Below are positions 6,260 through 12,261 of a stretch of 12,261 nt of DNA, piece by piece. The notes below the pieces were generated by a model that worked only from the letters and a program-made list of their open reading frames with translations, was not told where the DNA came from and did not search any database. How positions within the stretch are numbered: the stretch's first letter is position 1; the number at the start of each line of letters is the position of its first letter. The stretch covers positions 1 through 12,261 of the forward strand of contig JAHRWI010000066.1 in the NCBI GenBank assembly GCA_019090225.1, written 5' to 3'. Position numbers and translations under genes: made by a program. This stretch comes from Porticoccaceae bacterium. GTDB lineage: Bacteria > Pseudomonadota > Gammaproteobacteria > Pseudomonadales > Porticoccaceae.

Positions 6260-7468
6260 GTGACAAAGAAAATGCTGGACGACTTTACCGTGGTCGATTT
6301 TACCCACGTACTTGCTGGCCCACATTGCACCAAAATGTTGGCCGAACACGGTGCCGAGGTGATTAAAATTGAGCCTACCGGGGGCGAGATGATCCGCGTT
6401 TTCCCAACCTTGAAAGAGGGTCGAAGCGCCCACTTTGTGCAACATAATATCGGCAAAAAAACTGTCGCTATCGACATTACGACACCCGAGGGCCAGAAAA
6501 TCTGTCACGAACTGGTCAAGCAGGCTGACGTGGTAGTGGAAAACTTCGCCCCGGGAGTCATGAAAAAACACAACCTGGACTGGGACACTCTCAGGCAACT
6601 CAAGCCGGATCTGGTTATGTGCTCGATTTCCTGTTTCGGTCAGACCGGCCCGCTGTCACACCTACCTGGCTTTGATTACATTGGCCAGGCCTACGCGGGC
6701 ATTATCGATCTGAACGGCGAGCGCGGCCGACCTCCGGTTTTCGGCGAATACGCCTTTGGCGACCTGTCCACCAGCACCCACGCCTACGCCGCCATCTTGA
6801 CCGCATTGATTCATCGTATGAACGGGGGCGGCGGACAATACCTCGATATCTGTTTGATGGAAGTACTGTTTAGCTATCACGAGATGAACGTGCAGTTGTT
6901 CGATACCACCGATGGGGAATTTGTCTGCGAACGATCCGGGCCTTCTCACCCCCTGTTTGCGCCGATCGGTATTTACACTTGTAAGGGTCGCTATATTTTT
7001 ATTATCGGCCTCGGTCACTCCTGGGACTCACTGATGAAGGTTATCGGACGGGAGGATATGCTCAGCGATCCACGCCTTGCCGACGTCAGCGGCCGGGGCA
7101 AGCACACGGACGAGATCAATGCCGCTATCGAGGCCTGGCTGGATACCATCGAGGACGTAGAGACCGCCGTGGCGATTCTGCAAGAGAAAAGAATTCCCGC
7201 CGCCCCTATCCTGACCATTCCCCAAGTGATGGAGCTTGAGCACACCAAAGAAAGAGGCATGGTGAGAACCGTCTCAGATCCGGTCTTCGGCACAGTTAAA
7301 ATTCCACGCACGCCGATGCGCTTCTCACAATTCCCGGACAGTCCCGACCTCCAGGCAGGCATGCTCGGTCAATACAACCATGAAGTTCTCCGGGAGCGGC
7401 TCGGTTACGACGAGCAGCAAATAAATGAACTGGAAAATACCGGCGTTATCGGCTCAAAGAATATCTAG
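6260..7468 (+). CDS. CaiB/BaiF family III CoA-transferase, copy 4 of 5
   Basis: This 402-residue protein starts at GTG 6260, supported by GGAGG (6248-6252) seven bases upstream and by alignment with copy 3. It carries VVDFTHVLAGPHC, VIKIEP, ENFAPGVM, GGGGQYLDICLME and the nucleophile Asp168 (codon 6761-6763). The motif reads GDLSTSTH here, with Ser at the position where the other four copies and formyl-CoA transferase have Gly four residues after the Asp. This is a small change next to the active site that could tighten the loop. The ending is GVIGSKNI. It is 67 bp from copy 3, the tightest spacing in the array. The substrate is unknown. Confidence 0.92.
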   Translation: MTKKMLDDFTVVDFTHVLAGPHCTKMLAEHGAEVIKIEPTGGEMIRVFPTLKEGRSAHFVQHNIGKKTVAIDITTPEGQKICHELVKQADVVVENFAPGVMKKHNLDWDTLRQLKPDLVMCSISCFGQTGPLSHLPGFDYIGQAYAGIIDLNGERGRPPVFGEYAFGDLSTSTHAYAAILTALIHRMNGGGGQYLDICLMEVLFSYHEMNVQLFDTTDGEFVCERSGPSHPLFAPIGIYTCKGRYIFIIGLGHSWDSLMKVIGREDMLSDPRLADVSGRGKHTDEINAAIEAWLDTIEDVETAVAILQEKRIPAAPILTIPQVMELEHTKERGMVRTVSDPVFGTVKIPRTPMRFSQFPDSPDLQAGMLGQYNHEVLRERLGYDEQQINELENTGVIGSKNI

Positions 7469-7499
7469 AATGATCGGATGCCAATACGATCTGTGATGA

Positions 7500-7515
7500 G
7501 TCAGTAGCCACTGAC
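7500..7515. repeat. Inverted repeat in the copy 4-5 spacer
   Basis: GTCAGT (7500-7505) and ACTGAC (7510-7515) form a perfect 6-bp stem with the loop AGCC, within the 84-bp gap between copies 4 and 5. No T tract follows, so it is more likely an mRNA hairpin or chance than a terminator. Confidence 0.3.
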
Positions 7516-7552
7516 ATAACTAAAACTGGAAATATACATCCGGGAGTGAACC

Positions 7553-8764
7553 ATGACTCAAACGCCGATGTTAGACGGCATCAAGGTGCTGGACTTTACC
7601 CACATTGTCGCCGGGCCTCATGCTACCCGTCTAATGGCAGAACATGGCGCTGAAGTCATCAAAGTCGAACCTTTGACTGGCGATCCCGCTCGCGGGCTGC
7701 CCTTCCACAAAGATGGCCGCAGCGGCTGTTTTGTGCAACATAATATTGGCAAGAAAAACCTCTGCCTGGACCTCAGCACCCAGGAGGGTAAAAATATTTG
7801 CTACGAGCTGGTCAAACAGGCTGACGTGGTCATAGAGAATTTTGCGCCGGGTGTTATGCAGCGCCTCAAGCTGGATTGGGAGACCCTGCGTAAATTAAAC
7901 CCCGAACTGATCATGTGCTCGATTTCCTGCTTTGGACAAACCGGGCCCCTGTCAGACCTGCCCGGCTACGATTTTATCGGCCAGTCCTATGCTGGCTTGT
8001 TGGATATGAACGGTGAACCAGGCGGTAGCCCCATTTTTGCCGACCTGGCCTTTGGTGATGTCTCAACCGGCACCCATGCCTATGCAGCCATTATTTCTGC
8101 ACTGTTCCATAAATTTCGGGGCGGCGGTGGTCAATACATTGATATTTCTCTCGTCGACGTACTGTTTAGCTACCACGAAATGGGAGTCGAAGTATTTGAT
8201 GGCTCCAAAGGTGGAATGGCGCTGACCCGAAGCGGCACACAACACCCGCTGCTATCGCCCTTTGGCGTTTTTCGCTGTAATGATAAATATATTTTTCTAA
8301 TCGCCAATCGCGATCAGTGGCTACGCCTGGTAAAACTTATCGACCGGCCAGATATGCTCGAAGACCCCCGATATACCGATATTATGAGTCGTGGCGAAAA
8401 CCGTGAAGAGGTGAATGCCGCCATCCAGACATGGCTCGACAATATTGGCGATGCGGATGAAGCGGTGCGTCTGCTCCAGGAACATCATGTCCCCAGCGCA
8501 CCCATTTTATCGATACCGGAAGTGATCGAACACCCCCACATGAAAGCCCGAGGTACGGTACGCACCGTGTCAGACCCGGTATTTGGTCAGCTGAAGATCC
8601 CTAATAATCCCCTACGGTTCAGCCAGTTCCCGGAACCCCTGGATTTACAGGCCGGGTTTCTTGGGCAATGTAATCATGAAATCCTCAGCGAGAAATTACA
8701 CTATTCCGATCATCAGATTACCGAACTAGAGAAAAACGGCGTCATCGGCTCGAAAAATATTTAA
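7553..8764 (+). CDS. CaiB/BaiF family III CoA-transferase, copy 5 of 5
   Basis: This 403-residue protein starts at an ATG preceded by GGGAG (7542-7546) at six bases. The landmarks are VLDFTHIVAGPHA (13-25), VIKVEP, ENFAPGVM, CSISCFGQTGPLS, AFGDVSTGTHAYA with the nucleophile Asp169 (codon 8057-8059), GGGGQYIDISLVD and the GVIGSKNI end. Position 25 is Ala (GPHATR), where copies 1-4 have Cys (GPHCT). It belongs with copies 3 and 4 by eye, but its AALFHK-type segment (ISALFHK) resembles copies 1 and 2. A tandem 11-12 bp repeat spans its stop codon, and a truncated dehydrogenase gene on the other strand overlaps its last 13 codons. The substrate is unknown. Confidence 0.93.
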   Translation: MTQTPMLDGIKVLDFTHIVAGPHATRLMAEHGAEVIKVEPLTGDPARGLPFHKDGRSGCFVQHNIGKKNLCLDLSTQEGKNICYELVKQADVVIENFAPGVMQRLKLDWETLRKLNPELIMCSISCFGQTGPLSDLPGYDFIGQSYAGLLDMNGEPGGSPIFADLAFGDVSTGTHAYAAIISALFHKFRGGGGQYIDISLVDVLFSYHEMGVEVFDGSKGGMALTRSGTQHPLLSPFGVFRCNDKYIFLIANRDQWLRLVKLIDRPDMLEDPRYTDIMSRGENREEVNAAIQTWLDNIGDADEAVRLLQEHHVPSAPILSIPEVIEHPHMKARGTVRTVSDPVFGQLKIPNNPLRFSQFPEPLDLQAGFLGQCNHEILSEKLHYSDHQITELEKNGVIGSKNI

Positions 8765-9097
8765 GCTGCTATTTAAGCTGTAATGACTACAACTGGCTAG
8801 ACCAGTCCTCAGTGGCACCAGCGCATCCGCGTTATTCAAAAAACAATTGATGACACCATAGCGCTCAATAACGCCAGCAAGGTAATTCTTAACCTCTTCA
8901 GGTCGAGTCACATCGGCCACCTGATAACTAACTCGCTTGCTCCCTCCTATAGAGTTGACAGCTGTTTGCAATGCCTCTTCCTGGAGGTCGGCCATAAAAC
9001 TTTCGGCGCCATCGCCTGCTAATAGTTTTCCTACCGCCAAGCCTATGCCTCCTGCGCCGCCGGTAATAACGACAGTTTTGTTTCCAAAACTGCTCAT
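8726..9097 (-). pseudogene. Truncated short-chain dehydrogenase/reductase (N-terminal part only)
   Basis: The frame starting at ATG 9097 encodes the N-terminal half of a classical SDR: TGGAGGIG at residues 12-19 for the dinucleotide phosphate loop, Asp37 after the second strand (suggesting NAD over NADP), ADVT at 61-64, and NNAD at 88-91 where NNAG is usual. Homology fades just after this (around 8810). The frame then runs 30-odd residues of unrelated sequence into the antisense of the last 13 codons of copy 5. The catalytic Ser, the YxxxK motif and the C-terminal half are absent, while a full enzyme has about 250 residues. It is therefore almost certainly non-functional. It lies on the same strand downstream of the esterase, so the two may once have formed an operon. 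Open frame extends upstream to 9199, but the SDR fold begins at 9097. Confidence 0.8.
8758..8780. repeat. Tandem direct repeat across the stop codon of copy 5
   Basis: TATTTAAGCTG occurs at 8758-8768 and again at 8770-8780, separated by one C, so the unit is 12 bp with the last base differing. The TAA stop (8762-8764) lies inside the first unit. The repeat marks the boundary between the transferase array and the truncated dehydrogenase, and may be a slippage or rejoining scar. Confidence 0.6.
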
Positions 9098-9234
9098 AAA
9101 ACCCTGCCCCAGGTTTTTATTATTAATATACAGAGCGCTTAGCAGCGGGTTTACCAACATCCAAATAAACAGCTTGTAACCAGGCCGGAAAGTTGGCAAA
9201 ACCCAATCCGACTTTTTATTTCAGGCAAGGTTTA

Positions 9235-10761
9235 TTAAAGCGAGCCAAGATAATCATCTGGAACTTCATCCCAGGCAGCGCGTTCTAATTCCAGTGGCGC
9301 ATTTTCGGTTCGACAGTTTTCACCCATGATCCGTGTTGCTCGGGTGTCCGCATCGTAACTTTCCCAACCGGGACTGCCATCGCGAGCGAAGGTCGACCAG
9401 GCATCCATAGTCGCACTAGCTAACGTAGCTGCGGCCGGGCCACTGCCGTAAAATTTCTCGGCACCAGGTTTAGTGTGGGTACCAAATACATAAGCGAGCT
9501 CTACAGCATGGGTTGCGCCTAGTGCGCCTCGAGCTGCAGGAGACTTCCAATCAAAAATATAGGTGAAAACATTTTCATTGTGGGGTCGCTGGCCTTCTAA
9601 TAGTCGAATCGCCGGGATGCGGAATATACGATCAGTCTGGATGGCCATAAACACTTCCGGTGGTGTAGGTTCTATACACCGGCCAGCCAGGCCTTCTTTA
9701 TAAGCACCTACCAAGCCGGGGATATGGGCTTCACCAATAAGATATCCCAGCCGGGTATTCATAGTCTCTTCAGTCAAGCCTTTGATGGCCGGTGATAGCG
9801 CGCCAAAGAGCCGCCATTCGTCCGCCGTGCTGCCAGCCATAATGGGAATATTCGCTGCCCCGCCCGCTCGGACACTGTTGATCGGTAAGTCCGGTAGTAC
9901 GGAGCCGTCAATCACCGGTCGGAATGGCAGGCTGCCGAGTTTCGATAGCGGGTAGCCTTCCACTTTGTTGCCTTCGATATGTCGCTGTGCCCGCAATAGC
10001 ACTTCGACACTGGCGCTGCTTAAGCCTTCGGCATCAAGGCCGGTGGCTTTCATGATCGCTTCCCCCACTAATGCACCGGTTTCCATATTCGCTGCGGTAT
10101 GACAGGAACCAGACTGGGGGATAGCTTTGTGGAATAAACCCTTTGCATCGGGTAGCGCGAGTAATCCACCAGTGCTCATACCCCCGGCGGATTCGCCAAA
10201 TATAGTGACGTTATTGGGATCGCCGCCGAAGAGATCGATATTGTCCTGCACCCATTCAAGGGCTTTGGCCTGGTCCTGAAGTCCTTCGTTGCCGGTGGCA
10301 GGAATTCTACCGCCGGTGGCTTCCTTCAGGTTGGCAAAGCCGAAGATACCGAGCCGATAATTGATCGTGACAATTACCACGTCGCCATGGCGAGCCAGCG
10401 TTTTACCTTCGTAAACGCCCTGTGCACCGGAGCCAATGGTAAAGCCCCCGCCATGTATCCAGACCATAACCGGACGTTTAGCGCTATCCATGCCGGGTGT
10501 CCAAACGTTAAGGGTTAAGCAGCCTTCACTCTGCTCGCCCTCTTCTGCGCCCATGATGGCATCCATGGCGGATTTGTTTTGTGGTGCCCACTTACCAAAT
10601 TCACTGGCATCAAGAATGCCAGTCCAGGGCCAGGGATCCTGGGGCGGCTGCCAGCGGAATTCGCCCATAGGAGGAAATGCGTAGGGAATGCCCTTAAAAA
10701 CGTATATACCGTCTTTTTCAGAACCTTTTAATTTACCGTGCATTACTTCGACGTCAGTCAT
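9235..10761 (-). CDS. Type B carboxylesterase (α/β hydrolase)
   Basis: This 508-residue enzyme hydrolyses carboxylic esters, releasing an acid and an alcohol. Seen in order: FKGIPYAFPP (22-31) typical of the family start; SEGCLTLNVWTP (78-89), a variant of the SEDCLYLN signature with Gly for Asp; the oxyanion-hole HGGGF (103-107); the nucleophile elbow GESAGG with Ser191; Glu315 in TADEW as the likely acid; and His418 in GATHAVELAYVFG as the base. The length is normal and no signal peptide is visible, so it should be cytoplasmic. The start is supported by AAGGA seven bases upstream (10769-10773). It lies upstream of the broken SDR on the same strand. The substrate is unknown. Supplying acids to the neighbouring CoA-transferases is a possible but unproven role. 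Confidence 0.93.
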   Translation of the reverse strand: MTDVEVMHGKLKGSEKDGIYVFKGIPYAFPPMGEFRWQPPQDPWPWTGILDASEFGKWAPQNKSAMDAIMGAEEGEQSEGCLTLNVWTPGMDSAKRPVMVWIHGGGFTIGSGAQGVYEGKTLARHGDVVIVTINYRLGIFGFANLKEATGGRIPATGNEGLQDQAKALEWVQDNIDLFGGDPNNVTIFGESAGGMSTGGLLALPDAKGLFHKAIPQSGSCHTAANMETGALVGEAIMKATGLDAEGLSSASVEVLLRAQRHIEGNKVEGYPLSKLGSLPFRPVIDGSVLPDLPINSVRAGGAANIPIMAGSTADEWRLFGALSPAIKGLTEETMNTRLGYLIGEAHIPGLVGAYKEGLAGRCIEPTPPEVFMAIQTDRIFRIPAIRLLEGQRPHNENVFTYIFDWKSPAARGALGATHAVELAYVFGTHTKPGAEKFYGSGPAAATLASATMDAWSTFARDGSPGWESYDADTRATRIMGENCRTENAPLELERAAWDEVPDDYLGSL

Positions 10762-10776
10762 CTTGTTATCCTTTTT

Positions 10777-10790
10777 TTCACCCTGGTGAA
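10777..10790. promoter_or_regulatory. Palindrome upstream of the esterase start, candidate operator
   Basis: TTCACC-CT-GGTGAA is a perfect inverted repeat with 6-bp arms. It lies 16-29 bases upstream of the esterase start codon, right behind its ribosome binding site. It could bind a repressor that controls the esterase, or form a hairpin in the leader mRNA. It is short enough to occur by chance. Confidence 0.35.
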
Positions 10791-10857
10791 TCGCTGGGTA
10801 GTATTTAATTGATCGTATCTAATGGGCCTTATTTAATGGAGACCCAATCATAGTTAA

Positions 10858-11562
10858 CTAATAGTGAATTTTGAGCTCTTTAACAAAGCCTTCGATGCGT
10901 TTGGCATTAGCGCCGAGATCACTGATCCCTACTCTAGATACAGAGCGCAGATCGATCAGTACACCTTCATTTAGCGGCCGAACACGTATGACAATATCAT
11001 CGGGGAAGCCCATAACAGGCGTAACATCAGCCGCCTCTATATGGCCTTGAGTTTTATCTTCACCCAGCACCTGCCAACCCAGAGCATCAATCACGGTGTG
11101 CACTGCTGTCATGCCCTGCTCCTGAGTACCCGGTAAATAGATGGTTTTAATGTGCGGGTAGGCTTTGGTTTGAAGCGCGATTAATTCCTTACCACCGTGT
11201 TCAAGGCTATTTTCACCGGGTTTTCGATGGGCCTGGGCAAAACTAAACACAGGCGGGTCGTTGATATCCGTCGTTATGTCGTGAATCGCCGGGGCTTGAA
11301 AGCCTGCTATGCCGACTGTGCTGAGTACACCTGACAGGGGTATAGCGGCGACAAGGGCGATAATAAGCACCTGCCCTACAGTTTCTTTTCTCGCCAGACG
11401 CCTAAACACAGTACCTGTCGCGATAAGCGTAACTAAGCTGCTAATGACTAAGCCGAAACCAAAGCCATAGAAAGCAACTTCGAAAGGCAAAAGGCCAAGT
11501 CGCAATGTGAATACCCCACCGATCACCATGATGAGTGCAAACGAAGCCGTAAATTTCAACAT
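10858..11562 (-). CDS. DUF1499 family membrane-anchored protein
   Basis: This 234-residue protein has three hydrophobic segments at about 4-25, 28-53 and 62-88. A soluble domain from about residue 92 to the end carries the marks of DUF1499: IHDITTDINDPP (93-104) near its start, and RVGISDLGANAKRI in the last 30 residues. The family is widespread in proteobacteria and its function is not known. The domain probably faces one side of the inner membrane, but the side cannot be read from the sequence. The ribosome binding site is weak (AAGG about nine bases from the ATG). It lies between msrB and the esterase on the same strand, with gaps of 109 and 96 bp, so co-transcription is possible but not compelling. 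Confidence 0.85.
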   Translation of the reverse strand: MLKFTASFALIMVIGGVFTLRLGLLPFEVAFYGFGFGLVISSLVTLIATGTVFRRLARKETVGQVLIIALVAAIPLSGVLSTVGIAGFQAPAIHDITTDINDPPVFSFAQAHRKPGENSLEHGGKELIALQTKAYPHIKTIYLPGTQEQGMTAVHTVIDALGWQVLGEDKTQGHIEAADVTPVMGFPDDIVIRVRPLNEGVLIDLRSVSRVGISDLGANAKRIEGFVKELKIHY

Positions 11563-11671
11563 GGTTCAGCCTTTATTTTTATTGGAATGCGCAAGTCTTA
11601 CTCACCGAGCAGGGCTTACGCACAGATCAGGAATTACTCAGAACGCTGCTATCGTAGAGCTATAAGTGGTT

Positions 11672-12070
11672 TTATTCCTGCTCTTCAAATTTTAAAGACA
11701 AAGAATTGACGCAATAACGCATACCCGTCGGCTGGGGGCCATCGGCAAAGACATGACCTAAATGGCTGCCGCACTGTGAACACATGATTTCAGTACGTTC
11801 CATGCCCAGCGTGCCGTCGGTCTCTTCATCTATACAGCTAGTGTCAGCCGCCGCGTAAAAACTCGGCCAGCCGCTACCTGAGTCATATTTGCTGTCGGAT
11901 TCAAAGAGTTTGGTTTCGCAGCAGGCACACAGATACTCCCCAGCTCTTTTTTCATCATTATATTCGCCAGTAAACGGTGGCTCGGTGCCTTTGTTACGAC
12001 ACACCTGGTACTGCTGGGCCGTTAACTTTTCACGCCATTGATCATCATCTTTCTTTTTTGAATCGTTCAT
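11672..12070 (-). CDS. msrB: Peptide-methionine (R)-S-oxide reductase MsrB
   Basis: This 132-residue cytoplasmic repair enzyme reduces methionine-R-sulfoxide in proteins, recycled by thioredoxin in typical members. Motifs: GTEPPFTGEY (28-37); zinc-binding pairs Cys48/Cys51 and Cys97/Cys100; GWPSF (67-71); GHVFADGP (105-112); and RYCVNS with the catalytic Cys120. The residue before GWPSF is Ser66, where E. coli MsrB has the resolving Cys (GCGWPSF). The resolving thiol must therefore be elsewhere (Cys24, Cys50 and Cys79 are spare) or the mechanism is one-cysteine. GGAG five bases upstream supports the ATG. The gene is divergent from alaA, an arrangement also known in Pseudomonas. Confidence 0.96.
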   Translation of the reverse strand: MNDSKKKDDDQWREKLTAQQYQVCRNKGTEPPFTGEYNDEKRAGEYLCACCETKLFESDSKYDSGSGWPSFYAAADTSCIDEETDGTLGMERTEIMCSQCGSHLGHVFADGPQPTGMRYCVNSLSLKFEEQE

Positions 12071-12204
12071 TATTTCTCCAGTTTCTGCTCAGGTATTTGG
12101 ATTTTGCACCGATTTATTTGCGGTACAATAGGGCTTGTTTATCAATAATGACTTGTTCATTTAGCCTGTTCGTCGACATCATTTTTCCAGGAAGTCTATT
12201 TTTT
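12071..12204. promoter_or_regulatory. Divergent promoter region between msrB and alaA
   Basis: The 134-bp AT-rich gap must hold the promoters of both genes. A good -10-like hexamer TACAAT lies at 12124-12129 pointing toward alaA, but the nearest -35-like element (TTGCAC, 12104-12109) is only 14 bp away, which is short. No clear promoter for msrB was picked out. Confidence 0.4.
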
Positions 12205-12261
12205 ATGCAACCAGTTCAAAAGTCTACCAAATTAGATAGCGTTTGTTACGACATCCGTGGC
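12205..12261 (+). CDS. alaA: Alanine-type aminotransferase AlaA, N-terminal 19 codons (3' end outside the window)
   Basis: The first 19 residues, including KSTKLDSVCYDIRG, match the characteristic start of the AlaA family (E. coli AlaA has KSSKLENVCYDIRG at the same place). These are pyridoxal-phosphate enzymes that make alanine from pyruvate with glutamate as amino donor. The catalytic lysine lies far downstream, beyond the window. AGGA at 12189-12192 is a slightly distant ribosome binding site. The divergent pairing with msrB supports the identification. Only the family, not activity, can be judged from so short a piece. Confidence 0.85.
   Translation, partial: MQPVQKSTKLDSVCYDIRG

Noticed and set aside
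2356..8764. Recent tandem duplication or assembly artefact producing the five copies
   Set aside because: The copies differ at many amino acid and codon positions and in their spacers. No long near-identical DNA blocks were seen, so they are old and distinct genes.
8726..9199. Longer start of the dehydrogenase frame at 9199
   Set aside because: The 34 extra residues are hydrophobic and not SDR-like. The fold starts directly after ATG 9097 (KTVVITGG), which is the normal N terminus of the family.
1..12261. CRISPR array, insertion sequence, tRNA or rRNA
   Set aside because: No regularly spaced repeats, transposase motifs, terminal inverted repeats with target duplications, or tRNA/rRNA-like segments were found by reading both strands.

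Overview
The window looks like chromosomal DNA from a gammaproteobacterium, plausibly a marine, metabolically versatile lineage. The strongest taxonomic cue is the right end. There a methionine sulfoxide reductase gene (msrB) lies divergent to the start of an alaA-type aminotransferase gene, a pairing known from Pseudomonas and relatives. The lineage call is an inference from gene content; no rRNA or tRNA is present to confirm it.

Layout from left to right. (1) Positions 1-1280, + strand: the 3' end of an unrecognised gene, overlapping by 13 bp a gene for a membrane protein with an N-terminal FHA-like domain and about five membrane segments. (2) Positions 1281-1491: a gap with a short orphan frame and an AT-rich hairpin. 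(3) Positions 1492-1914, - strand: a group II truncated haemoglobin. (4) Positions 1915-2355: a 441-bp intergenic region with a plausible sigma-70 promoter and a dyad just upstream of it, facing the next block. (5) Positions 2356-8764, + strand: five consecutive, full-length, mutually paralogous family III (CaiB/BaiF, formyl-CoA-transferase-like) CoA-transferase genes, each about 402-404 codons, each with its own ribosome binding site, separated by 67-132 bp. (6) Positions 8726-9097, - strand: a truncated short-chain dehydrogenase gene whose 3' part is missing and whose frame runs into the end of the fifth transferase. (7) Positions 9235-10761, - strand: an intact type B carboxylesterase. (8) Positions 10858-11562, - strand: a membrane-anchored DUF1499 protein. 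(9) Positions 11672-12070, - strand: msrB. (10) Positions 12205-12261, + strand: the first 19 codons of alaA.

The main point of interest is the five-gene transferase array. It has no acyl-CoA ligase, dehydrogenase or hydratase inside it. Four copies keep the nucleophilic Asp of the family; the second has Glu at exactly that position. The copies fall by eye into two subgroups (1+2 and 3+4+5) and have diverged throughout, so the duplications are not recent. Family III enzymes are interlocked dimers, so co-expressed paralogues could form mixed dimers, with copy 2 as a modified or non-catalytic partner. Alternatively, the array may be a set of enzymes with staggered acyl-donor or acceptor specificities. 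The esterase and the broken dehydrogenase next to it could have belonged to the same catabolic island, with the esterase releasing an acid that the transferases activate. That functional link is inference only.
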